The position numbers were made by a program, and so were the translations under genes. From Gemmatimonadota bacterium (GTDB lineage Bacteria > Gemmatimonadota > Gemmatimonadetes > Longimicrobiales > Gaopeijiaceae), in contig JAURER010000001.1 in NCBI GenBank assembly GCA_030827315.1, positions 62,001 through 126,000 on the forward strand: a stretch of DNA of 64,000 nucleotides. The letters run 5' to 3'. Shown here piece after piece: positions 15,870 through 23,525 of this stretch. Numbering within the stretch: the first letter of the stretch is position 1; every line of letters begins with the position of its first letter. Under the pieces are notes generated by a model. The model saw nothing but the letters and a program-made list of their open reading frames with translations. It was not told the DNA's origin and searched no databases.

Positions 15870-18599
15870 ATGAACAAGCTGGCAAGTCGCGCCCTGTTCG
15901 GCGCCTTGGTCCTCTCCCTCCTCGCTGTCTCCGCCGGTGCGGCTCAGGACGGCACTATTCGCGGAACGGTCCGGGATGCGGCCACCAACAGGCCCCTCGT
16001 CTCGGCCGAGCTTTCCTTCGCGGGTGAGAGCCGTGGGCTCTCGGACGCGCAGGGTGCATTTTCGATCCGTGCGCCGGCCGGGCGCCTCACACTTGCGGTC
16101 ACGCTGATCGGCTATGCGTCTCAGCGGCTCACCGTGGACGTACCCGCGGGAGGGACGGCGGAAGTCGACGTTCTGCTGGTCACCACGGAGATTGCCCTGG
16201 AGGGCGTCACGGTCACCGCGGGACGCCAGCGTTCCGAACGAAGCCTTCAGTCGCTTCCCACCGCCGCAGACGTTCGCACGGCGGACGAGATCGAGGTGCG
16301 CGCTGCGCCGACCGTGGTCGACTATGTCAAGGACATGCCGGGCGTGGATGTCGTGCAAACCGGGGTGAACCAGAGCAACACCGTGACCCGGGGATTCAAC
16401 AACGTCTTCTCAGGCGCCCTTCTGGTCATGACGGACAATCGCTGGGCCAGAGTACCTTCGCTCCGCCTGAACGCCTACAACATGATTCCCGCGCCGACGC
16501 TGGACGTCGAGCGTGTGGAGGTCTTCCTCGGACCCGCGTCAGCGCTCTACGGTCCGAACGCGACCAGCGGCGTCATGCACATCATCACTTCGTCTCCGAT
16601 CGACAAGCCCGGCACGACCGTCAGCGTGTCGGCGGGTGACCAGGGCATCTTCACCGGCGCCTTCCGTCAGAACTTCCGCTTCAATGACAAGCTCGGACTG
16701 AAGGTGACCGGTCAGTACTTCACGGGTACGGACTTCCGTTACATCGATCCGGTGGAGAAAGCGGCGCGCGCGACGGCGCTCGCTGCGGGAGCTCGGTCGG
16801 ACACGCTCAAGATCGGCGCCCGGGACTTCGACTCCGAGCGCTGGGGCGGTGAGATGAGGCTGGACTACCGGCCCTGGGCTGGTTCCACCGACGGTCTCAA
16901 GGTCACCCTGGGCACCAATTCGCTCGGAAACTCCATCGACCTCACGGGCCTCGGGGCGGGGCAGGCGCAGGACTGGACCTATCGTTTCGGTCAGGTCCAG
17001 TTCGAACGGGGGGGGCTCTTCGCCCAGGCGTTCATGAACCAGTCGAATGCCGGAGGCACCTATCTGCTCCGGACGGGAGCGCCGATCGTCGATGAATCCT
17101 CGGTGCTCGCGGCTCAGGCGCAGTACAGCTTCTCTCTCGGAAGCGCTGTCGACCTGGTAGCGGGGGTGGACTATAGCCAGACGACGCCCCAGACCCTCGG
17201 GACGATCAACGGGGCCAATGAGGACACCGACGAGACCCTGGAAGTTGGAGGCTATGTCAGCGCAACGCTCCACCTGGGCTCGAAATTCGATCTGATCGGC
17301 GCGCTCCGGATGGACGATCACGAGCACCTGGAGGATCCGGTCATGTCGCCGCGGGCAGGGCTGGTGTATCGCCCGGCTCCGGGCCAGGCGTTCCGTGGCA
17401 CCTTCAACCGGTCCTTCAGCACGCCGACTTCCAACAATCTCTTCCTGGATCTCACGGCCGGGATCATTCCCATCATCCCCGGGGTCGGATATCGCGTGCA
17501 GGCAGTGGGTGTGCCGTCGACCGGATACACGTGGAACGACACCTGCGCCGGGGGCGTGAACAACTATTGCATGTACTCGCCCTTCAATGGCAATCAGGCG
17601 CAACTGCCGGCGACTGGGACCGTTTTCTGGAACACCGTCGTGATTGGGGGTGCGCTTCAGAGCGCGAGCCTGCAGGCCACCCTCGGGCTGCTTGGACTCA
17701 CCCCGCAGCAGTTCGCGACGATCGTCGGGTCGCCCTCGGCCTCGGACATCGGCTCCTATCTCCTGAGATTCAACTCGGAAGATCCGTCGGTCCCCTTCGT
17801 GCCGGATCCGGGCGTCAGCAACGTCAGCAGGATGCTTCCGACCATTCACAACACGCTGGAAGTGGGCTATCAGGGCATCTTCGCAAAGCGGTTCAAGTTC
17901 GACGTGTCGCTCTACCAGACGCGGATCGAGGATTTCGTCGGGCCTCTGCGGGTCGAGACCCCGACGGTGTTCTTGAGTGGCCCGGACGCCGCCCGGTTCG
18001 TCACCACCCGTCTCGTCGGCGCGGGTGTGCCCCTGCAGTATGCGCAGGCCATCGCTGGGAGCATCGCAACCACGGCGGCCCGAATCCCGTTCGGGACGGT
18101 CGCGCCGGATCAGCGTCAGAACTCGGACCTCATTCTGACCTATCGAAACTTCGGTGAGGTGGAGTTCAGTGGAGCCGACTTCGGCTTCGAGGCGTTCCTG
18201 ACTGAAGAGGTCACCATGTCAGGGGCGTACTCGTACGTGAGTGACGAATGCTTCGACGTGGATGGTGACGGCGCCTGCACCAGCGCGGCTGACGTGGCTC
18301 TGAACGCGCCGAGGAACAAGGGCTCGCTCGGGCTGCGGTATGCGGATGCTCAATCCGGGTTCGAAATCGGCGCCCGTGGACGCTACACCGACGGTTTCAT
18401 CATGAACTCCGGCGTTTACGTCGGGGACGTCGACTCTTATCTCGTGTTCGATTCGAACCTCGCGTATCGGATTCCGAGGTATGACGGACTGATCTTCTCG
18501 ATGACGGTCAACAACATGTTTGGAAACCGTCACCGCGAGTTCGTCGGAGCGCCGGAAATCGGACGGCTGGCCCTTTTCAAGCTCCAGTACTCGTTCTAG
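15870..18599 (+). CDS. TonB-dependent outer-membrane receptor with N-terminal CarboxypepD_reg domain
   Basis: Outer-membrane transporter of 909 residues, substrate unknown. After a signal peptide (ALFGALVLSLLAVSAGAAQ) there is a carboxypeptidase-regulatory-like domain at about 28-110 (TIRGTVRDAATNRPLVSAELSF), then a plug domain (VVDYVKDMPGVDVVQ ... DVERVEVFLGPASALYGPNATSGVMHI) and a 22-strand barrel ending in the Phe required for outer-membrane insertion (LFKLQYSF). The leading domain is common in Bacteroidota and Gemmatimonadota. No SusD-like lipoprotein is adjacent. It has its own promoter, and a 15-bp hairpin follows. Confidence 0.92.
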   Translation: MNKLASRALFGALVLSLLAVSAGAAQDGTIRGTVRDAATNRPLVSAELSFAGESRGLSDAQGAFSIRAPAGRLTLAVTLIGYASQRLTVDVPAGGTAEVDVLLVTTEIALEGVTVTAGRQRSERSLQSLPTAADVRTADEIEVRAAPTVVDYVKDMPGVDVVQTGVNQSNTVTRGFNNVFSGALLVMTDNRWARVPSLRLNAYNMIPAPTLDVERVEVFLGPASALYGPNATSGVMHIITSSPIDKPGTTVSVSAGDQGIFTGAFRQNFRFNDKLGLKVTGQYFTGTDFRYIDPVEKAARATALAAGARSDTLKIGARDFDSERWGGEMRLDYRPWAGSTDGLKVTLGTNSLGNSIDLTGLGAGQAQDWTYRFGQVQFERGGLFAQAFMNQSNAGGTYLLRTGAPIVDESSVLAAQAQYSFSLGSAVDLVAGVDYSQTTPQTLGTINGANEDTDETLEVGGYVSATLHLGSKFDLIGALRMDDHEHLEDPVMSPRAGLVYRPAPGQAFRGTFNRSFSTPTSNNLFLDLTAGIIPIIPGVGYRVQAVGVPSTGYTWNDTCAGGVNNYCMYSPFNGNQAQLPATGTVFWNTVVIGGALQSASLQATLGLLGLTPQQFATIVGSPSASDIGSYLLRFNSEDPSVPFVPDPGVSNVSRMLPTIHNTLEVGYQGIFAKRFKFDVSLYQTRIEDFVGPLRVETPTVFLSGPDAARFVTTRLVGAGVPLQYAQAIAGSIATTAARIPFGTVAPDQRQNSDLILTYRNFGEVEFSGADFGFEAFLTEEVTMSGAYSYVSDECFDVDGDGACTSAADVALNAPRNKGSLGLRYADAQSGFEIGARGRYTDGFIMNSGVYVGDVDSYLVFDSNLAYRIPRYDGLIFSMTVNNMFGNRHREFVGAPEIGRLALFKLQYSF

Positions 18600-18654
18600 T
18601 CGGTCGGCGATTTAGTAATCCGCGTTCTGTTCGACATTCGATCATGCTGGACGA

Positions 18655-18690
18655 CCGGCCCGGGGAGCAGTCTATTGCTCCCCGGGCCGG
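18655..18690 (+). terminator. Very strong 15-bp hairpin after the receptor gene
   Basis: CCGGCCCGGGGAGCA pairs perfectly with TGCTCCCCGGGCCGG across a 6-base loop (GTCTAT). It is 56 bases past the receptor stop and 40 before the trx start. There is no T-run on either side. It probably ends the receptor transcript or protects its 3' end. Confidence 0.55.
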
Positions 18691-18730
18691 AACGCAGTCG
18701 GAGGTAACCCCTGCAGGGGGAGGGAAGGTC

Positions 18731-19183
18731 GTGACCAAGAGTTCGCCGTCCGCTCACGGCGTCACGCTGCGGTGTGGCTTCTGTGGCCAGCTCAACAGCG
18801 TGGACCTGAGCCGTGCGGCGCAACGTCCGACGTGCGGGGACTGCTCCAGGCCGATGCTGCTCGACCGTCCCGTGAAGGTCACCCAGGAGGACTTCGACCG
18901 GACCGTCCTCGCATCGGCGGCTCCCGTCCTCGTCGACTTCTACGCGGACTGGTGCGCGCCGTGCAAGATGGTGGCGCCGCTCCTCGACGAGATCGCGTAC
19001 CAGAAGATCGGGCGCATGCTCGTGGTGAAGGTCGACACCGACCACGCCCCGGACGTCTCCGTGCGGTACGGGATTCGCAGCATCCCCACGCTGATCCTGT
19101 TCAACGACGGGCAGGAGGTTGAGCGTAGCCTCGGCTTCGAGCCGGAACGCGTGCGCGGCCTCGTCGAACGCGTGCTCGCATGA
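18731..19183 (+). CDS. Thioredoxin 2-type protein with N-terminal zinc ribbon
   Basis: Cytoplasmic disulfide reductase of the TrxC type. From the GTG preceded by GGGAGGGAAGG the product is 150 residues. The first 45 hold two CxxC pairs (CGFCGQ and CGDC) that bind zinc in TrxC. The thioredoxin domain follows with the active site WCAPCK, cis-Pro in IRSIPTLILF and a typical C-terminal helix. The ORF-track start at 18644 would run through the upstream hairpin and is unlikely. It overlaps argR by ATGA, an unusual pairing. Confidence 0.9.
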   Translation: MTKSSPSAHGVTLRCGFCGQLNSVDLSRAAQRPTCGDCSRPMLLDRPVKVTQEDFDRTVLASAAPVLVDFYADWCAPCKMVAPLLDEIAYQKIGRMLVVKVDTDHAPDVSVRYGIRSIPTLILFNDGQEVERSLGFEPERVRGLVERVLA

Positions 19184-19635
19184 GCAAGCGCGATCGCCAC
19201 AAGCACATCGTCGAGGTGATCCGCAGCCACCGGGTCACGAGCCAGGAACTGCTGCGGGAGTTCCTTCTGGAGCGGGGCATCGAGGTCGCCCAGGCCACGC
19301 TGTCACGCGATATGCGCGAACTCCGGCTCGTGAAGGTCCCCGGCGCGGACGGGGTCGGCTTCTATTCGTCTCCGGAGGAATGGGACAGCACGCCTTCGCT
19401 CGAATCGCTGCTCCCGACGCTCTTCCACAGTGCGGAAGGGGTAGATCACCTTCTGGTCGTTCGCACGATGAAGGGCGGTGCGCAGACGGTGGCCGCCGGC
19501 ATCGACTGGGAAGAGTGGCCCGAAGTGCTCGGGACGCTCGCCGGGGACGATACGATCCTGATCATCCTGCGTGATCCGGTCTTCCTGCCTGAGGTCCAGG
19601 CACGTCTCGAATCGATGGCCGGGCATGACGGTTGA
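19180..19635 (+). CDS. argR: Arginine repressor
   Basis: Arginine-sensing transcriptional regulator, 151 residues. The N-terminal winged helix has the family block HIVEVIRSHRVTSQELLREFL and ATLSRDMRELRLVKV. The C-terminal hexamerisation and arginine-binding domain has GTLAGDDTILIILRDP, matching the usual GTIAGDDTI. It starts inside the trx stop (ATGA). An operator-like sequence lies 17 bases past its stop, ahead of argH, so it probably controls argH directly. Confidence 0.95.
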   Translation: MSKRDRHKHIVEVIRSHRVTSQELLREFLLERGIEVAQATLSRDMRELRLVKVPGADGVGFYSSPEEWDSTPSLESLLPTLFHSAEGVDHLLVVRTMKGGAQTVAAGIDWEEWPEVLGTLAGDDTILIILRDPVFLPEVQARLESMAGHDG

Positions 19636-19651
19636 CTGGATGCACTCTTAG

Positions 19652-19671
19652 TGAATATTTATGCTCATTCA
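19652..19671 (+). promoter_or_regulatory. Candidate ArgR operator (ARG box)
   Basis: TGAATATTTATGCT at 19652-19665 keeps the left half TGAAT and the AT-rich centre of the ARG-box consensus, and ATTCA at 19667-19671 supplies a right half in an overlapping register. It is one of the most AT-rich spots in the region and lies between argR and argH. The spacing is one or two bases from the E. coli palindrome, so the fit is imperfect. Confidence 0.4.
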
Positions 19672-19685
19672 TCGAATCAAATGAT

Positions 19686-19794
19686 CCGGTCCCGGCATCG
19701 AAAGGGAACCGGGGGCAGGATTTCGGGGCATTCGGCCCCCCGGCGCTTTGGCGGGAAGCTGTCGGTCTCCTGACCCCCGGTTCTCTTCTTTTTT
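19686..19794 (+). promoter_or_regulatory. Attenuator-like leader of argH with competing hairpins
   Basis: Two structures share the same bases. One is CCGGTCCC (19686-19693) with GGGAACCGG (19704-19712). The other is AACCGGGGGCAGG (19707-19719) with CCTGACCCCCGGTT (19769-19782), 13 pairs with one bulged A, followed by TCTTCTTTTTT ending at 19794. The second is a strong intrinsic terminator and encloses a small GGGGC/GCCCC hairpin. Only 50 bases separate the T-run from the argH ATG, so argH transcripts must either pass this terminator or start in that gap. It may simply terminate argR. Confidence 0.6.
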
Positions 19795-19844
19795 AGCCAC
19801 GACGCGGGCGCCGCAGCCCGGACGACCCTCCACGCTCCGTACGC

Positions 19845-21296
19845 ATGACTTCCGACACGACCAAGGACGCAGCCTCCCTGTGGGGAGGACGCTTCGAGGA
19901 GGGCATGGCATCGGAGATGGTGCCCCTCAATCTGAGCCTCGGCGTCGATCAGCGCCTGTGGCGTGAAGACGTGCGGGGGAGCGTCGCGTGGGCAAGGGCG
20001 ATCGGGGCGGCGGGCGTGCTTGCGGACGACGAGGTCGAGGCGATCCTGACTGGTCTGGGGAGGGTCGCGGACCGCATCGAGCGCGAGGGGCTCGCCTCCG
20101 CCACGGAAGAGGACATCCACTCGGTCGTCGAGCGGATGCTCCGGGAGGAAGCCGGCGACGTGGCGGGGAAACTCCATACGGGTCGCTCGCGCAACGACCA
20201 GTCCGCCACGGGGGTCAGACTCTACGGCATGGGTGCGGTCGACCGAGTCACCTCGCTCGTGCTCGACCTGTGCGACGCGCTGCACGGGCTTGCCCAGCGG
20301 GGCGCCGACGTGATGATGCCCGGATACACCCACATGCAGCAGGCCCAGCCGATACGGGCGGGGCAGTGGGCCCTGAGCCATCTCTTCCCCCTCCTGCGCG
20401 ACGTCGAGCGCCTTCGCGCGGCCCGGGCCGCGGCCGCGGTGCTTCCGCTCGGATCCGGCGCCATCGCGGGGTGCCCTTTCCCCATCGATCGCGAGGCGCT
20501 GCGGGCCGAGCTCGGCTTCGATCGCGTGAGCGAAAATTCGGTCGACTCGGTCTCGGACCGTGACTGGATCTGCGACGTCGCCTTCGCCGGTTCGATGATC
20601 GGCGTGCACCTCTCCCGGCTGGCCGAGGATCTCGTCCTCTTCTCGAGCGTCGAGTTCGGCTTCGTGCGTCTTTCCGACGGGTTCAGCACCGGGTCGAGCC
20701 TGATGCCGCAGAAGCGGAACCCCGACGTGGCCGAGCTGGCCCGCGGCAAGTCGGGGCGCCTGGTCGGAAACTTGATGTCGCTCCTCACCCTGTTGAAGGG
20801 GCTGCCGACGAGCTACAACCGGGATCTCCAGGAAGACAAGGAGCCGCTGTTCGACACGGTCGACACGCTCCAGCTGACGTTGCCCGCGATGCGCGGCGCG
20901 ATCGCGACCGCCCGTTTCCGTCCCGAGCGGATGTCTGCGGTCATGGATGCGCAGCTCCTCGCCACGGATCTCGCCGACTATCTCGTTCGGCGCGGCGTGC
21001 CGTTCCGGACGACGCACGAAGTGGTCGGGCGTCTCGTCCGTCGGGCGGAGCAGCGCGGCGTGCGCCTGTCCGAACTCACGCTCGACGACTTCAGGGCCGA
21101 GGACCCGAACTTCGCGAGCGACGTCTTTGAGGTCTTCGACTGGGAGGCCTCCGCCGACGCCCGTGACGCCGCGGGGGGGACGTCGGCACGCGCCGTGCGG
21201 ACCCAGCTCGCCGACGCGCACGCTCGCGTCGCGGAGGCCCGTGCTGGAACGCATTCCCCCTCCTCCGTACATTCGGGCACGGAATGGACTGTATGA
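19845..21296 (+). CDS. argH: Argininosuccinate lyase
   Basis: Last step of arginine synthesis, splitting argininosuccinate into arginine and fumarate. The 483-residue product shows SLWGGRFEEGM at the N-terminus, HTGRSRNDQ, the catalytic-loop signature GSSLMPQKRNPD, and the C-terminal helices of the fumarase/aspartase superfamily. It is about 20 residues longer than usual at the C-terminus. rpiA follows after 34 bases in the same direction. argG and other arg genes are not near. Expression is probably set by ArgR and the leader structure upstream. Confidence 0.96.
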   Translation: MTSDTTKDAASLWGGRFEEGMASEMVPLNLSLGVDQRLWREDVRGSVAWARAIGAAGVLADDEVEAILTGLGRVADRIEREGLASATEEDIHSVVERMLREEAGDVAGKLHTGRSRNDQSATGVRLYGMGAVDRVTSLVLDLCDALHGLAQRGADVMMPGYTHMQQAQPIRAGQWALSHLFPLLRDVERLRAARAAAAVLPLGSGAIAGCPFPIDREALRAELGFDRVSENSVDSVSDRDWICDVAFAGSMIGVHLSRLAEDLVLFSSVEFGFVRLSDGFSTGSSLMPQKRNPDVAELARGKSGRLVGNLMSLLTLLKGLPTSYNRDLQEDKEPLFDTVDTLQLTLPAMRGAIATARFRPERMSAVMDAQLLATDLADYLVRRGVPFRTTHEVVGRLVRRAEQRGVRLSELTLDDFRAEDPNFASDVFEVFDWEASADARDAAGGTSARAVRTQLADAHARVAEARAGTHSPSSVHSGTEWTV

Positions 21297-21330
21297 TGGA
21301 ATCCGCCTCGTCACCTTCGTCGAGCGTCCC

Positions 21331-22041
21331 GTGCCGGAACCGCGCGTGAACCTGGAAGAGCTGAAGCGAAACGCCGCCCGTTCGGCCCTCTCCGAGGTGC
21401 GCGACGGCATGATTCTCGGCCTGGGTACGGGCAGCACCGTGCGGCATCTGGTGGAGCTCCTGGCGGAGGCCCTTTCCGAGGGAAGCCTGACCGATGTGGT
21501 CGGCGTGCCGACCTCGCTCCGTACCGAACGTCAGGCGCGCGACCTGGGCATCCCGCTGGTCGAACTCTCCAATCACCCGCGCCTGGACCTGACCATCGAC
21601 GGCGCCGACGAGATCTCGCCTGGTCTCGACCTCATCAAGGGGCTCGGTGGCGCGCTGCTTCGGGAGAAGATGGTCGCCCAGGCCTCGACGCGGCTGATCA
21701 TCATCTCCGACGACACGAAGCTGGTCACGCGCCTTGGCACTCGGTCGCCCCTGCCGGTCGAGGTCGTCGAGTGGTCGTGGGAAGCGCACGTCGAATTTCT
21801 CGAGAGGCTCGGCGCTTCGGTCGCGCTGCGGACGGGTTTGGACGGCGAGCCCGTCTGGAGCGACAACGGGAACCTCTTCCTCGACTGCGCCTTCTCCGGC
21901 GGCATCGAGGACGCGGAGGCGCTGGAACGGACGCTCGCGGCACGGGCGGGAGTCGTCGACACGGGTCTCTTTCTCGGAATGGCGGACCAGGCGGTGATCG
22001 CGGCCGCGGACGGGGTACGTCTCATGCGGCGAGACCGATGA
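21331..22041 (+). CDS. rpiA: Ribose-5-phosphate isomerase A
   Basis: Interconverts ribose 5-phosphate and ribulose 5-phosphate. The 236-residue product has LGLGTGSTVRHLVELLAEAL, VPTSLRTERQARDLGIPL, the substrate loop DLTIDGADEIS with catalytic acids, and KGLGGALLREKMVAQAS. No ATG is available; GTG at 21331 is chosen (VPEPRVNLEELKRNAAR) and GTG at 21346 is equally possible. The ORF-track start lies inside argH. It overlaps rpe by ATGA, placing two successive pentose-phosphate enzymes together. Confidence 0.94.
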   Translation: MPEPRVNLEELKRNAARSALSEVRDGMILGLGTGSTVRHLVELLAEALSEGSLTDVVGVPTSLRTERQARDLGIPLVELSNHPRLDLTIDGADEISPGLDLIKGLGGALLREKMVAQASTRLIIISDDTKLVTRLGTRSPLPVEVVEWSWEAHVEFLERLGASVALRTGLDGEPVWSDNGNLFLDCAFSGGIEDAEALERTLAARAGVVDTGLFLGMADQAVIAAADGVRLMRRDR

Positions 22042-22694
22042 AGATCGCGCCGTCGATCCTCTCGGCCGACTTCTCGCGACTCGGCGAAGAGATCCGGGCC
22101 GTCGAGGCGGGGGGGGCCGACTGGATTCACGTCGACGTGATGGACGGGCACTTCGTTCCGAACATTACCATCGGGCCGGTCGTCGTGCGCGGCGCACGCA
22201 GCGCGACCGGCCTTCCGCTCGACGTTCACCTGATGATCGAGGATCCCGACCGCTATCTCGAGGACTTCGCGCGCGCCGGTGCCGCGGTGATCACGGTCCA
22301 TCAGGAGGCGTGCCGTCATCTGCACCGGACGATCCACCGGATCCGGGAGCTCGGTGTGAGCGCCGGCGTCGCGCTGAATCCCGCGACCCCGCTCGAGGCG
22401 GTCCAGGACATTCTCGCGGATGTCGACATGCTCCTCGTGATGTCGGTGAATCCGGGGTTCGGCGGGCAGTCCTACATCCCGGCCAGTACCGGCAAGGTCC
22501 GTCGCGCCCGGGCCATGCTCGACGAGATCGGATCTCACGCGCTGATCGAAGTGGATGGAGGAGTCGACGTCTCGAACGCCGCCGCGCTCGCGGCGGCCGG
22601 GGCCAGCGTACTCGTGGCGGGCTCGGCGGTGTACGGCCACGCGCAGGGACCGGCGGCCGGCGTGCGTGCGATCCGCGGTGCGCTCGGCGCTTAA
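22038..22694 (+). CDS. rpe: Ribulose-phosphate 3-epimerase
   Basis: Interconverts ribulose 5-phosphate and xylulose 5-phosphate. The 218-residue barrel protein reads MKIAPSILSADFSRLGEE, HVDVMDGHFVPNITIGP with the metal-binding His/Asp, DVHLMIEDPDRY, MSVNPGFGGQSYIP and EVDGGVDVSNAAAL with the catalytic Asp. Its length is normal for the family. It starts in the rpiA stop. A small hairpin and an AT-rich dyad follow before the next operon. Confidence 0.96.
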   Translation: MKIAPSILSADFSRLGEEIRAVEAGGADWIHVDVMDGHFVPNITIGPVVVRGARSATGLPLDVHLMIEDPDRYLEDFARAGAAVITVHQEACRHLHRTIHRIRELGVSAGVALNPATPLEAVQDILADVDMLLVMSVNPGFGGQSYIPASTGKVRRARAMLDEIGSHALIEVDGGVDVSNAAALAAAGASVLVAGSAVYGHAQGPAAGVRAIRGALGA

Positions 22695-22704
22695 AAGAAT
22701 GGCA

Positions 22705-22732
22705 CCCCGTTAACCGGGGACTTAAACTAAGT
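22705..22732. promoter_or_regulatory. Hairpin and short dyad between rpe and the HPt gene
   Basis: CCCCG and CGGGG enclose TTAAC, and directly after them ACTTA-AAC-TAAGT is a perfect 5-bp-arm dyad in an AT-rich patch. The first could be a weak rpe terminator and the second an operator or part of the promoter for the signalling genes at 22765. Confidence 0.3.
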
Positions 22733-22764
22733 TGTCGAGCCGTGACTCCCCCCTTCCACCCGAC

Positions 22765-23142
22765 ATGACCGAACCGTGTGTGATCGACGTTCGGGCTCTC
22801 GAACGTCTCGAGGAGTGGGGTGGCGACAAGCGCGCCTCTCAGATGGTGCGGCTGTTCCTCAAGAACTCCGGAATGAGGATGGATCAGATCCGTGCGGGGG
22901 TGGCGAACAGCGATTCCGGCCAAACCGAGCGGGGTGCGCACTCACTGAAGTCCAGCGCCGCCTACATAGGCGCCGAGCATCTTCGGACGCTCGCCACGGA
23001 CGTCGAGGGTGCCGCGCTCGATGGACAGCATGAACGGCTCCGCGCGCTGTTGCCGCAGATGGAAGTGGCCTACGCGGCGGTGATCGGTGAACTGGAGTCG
23101 ATCGAAAAGACGCGGCCCTTGGAAGTGATAGACGAGTCCTGA
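22765..23142 (+). CDS. Histidine phosphotransfer (HPt) domain protein
   Basis: Single-domain phosphorelay carrier of 125 residues. The phospho-accepting His is in AHSLKSSAAYIGA at about residue 58, the standard HPt signature (H-x-L-K-G/S-S/A). Helices before and after match a four-helix bundle. It sits immediately before a lone receiver and a hybrid kinase that carries receiver domains but no HPt of its own, so it is the natural intermediate of a multistep relay. Confidence 0.88.
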   Translation: MTEPCVIDVRALERLEEWGGDKRASQMVRLFLKNSGMRMDQIRAGVANSDSGQTERGAHSLKSSAAYIGAEHLRTLATDVEGAALDGQHERLRALLPQMEVAYAAVIGELESIEKTRPLEVIDES

Positions 23143-23150
23143 AAGGTGCC

Positions 23151-23525
23151 ATGAATCCGAAAGTCGCGGTCGTAGAAGACAATCCGGACAATCGAATGCT
23201 CGTGCAGGCCCTCCTCGAGGACCGCTACGACCTCACCGAGTACGAGACCGGTGTGGAGGCGATCGCCGGATTGCCCGGCAACGTTCCGGATGTCGTTCTT
23301 CTCGACATCTCCCTTCCGGAGATGGACGGCACTCAAGTGCTGGCCTGGATGCGCGAGCAGGACGCTCTGCGTGGCCTGCCGGTGATCGCGCTCACCGCCC
23401 ACGCCATGGCGAGTGACCGCGAGAAATACCTGTCCATCGGCTTCGATGACTACGTCACGAAGCCCATCATCGATGAGAACATCCTCATCGAGGCAATCGA
23501 ACGTTGCCTGAACCCGACGGGCTGA
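23151..23525 (+). CDS. Single-domain response regulator (CheY-like)
   Basis: A 124-residue receiver with all key residues: acidic pair in VAVVEDNPDNR, phospho-Asp in VVLLDISLPEMDG, Thr in VIALTAHAM, and Lys in DDYVTKPI. It has no output domain, so it works by protein interaction or as a relay sink. It lies 8 bases after the HPt gene. The next gene starts within its last 22 bases, indicating a single operon. Confidence 0.93.
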   Translation: MNPKVAVVEDNPDNRMLVQALLEDRYDLTEYETGVEAIAGLPGNVPDVVLLDISLPEMDGTQVLAWMREQDALRGLPVIALTAHAMASDREKYLSIGFDDYVTKPIIDENILIEAIERCLNPTG

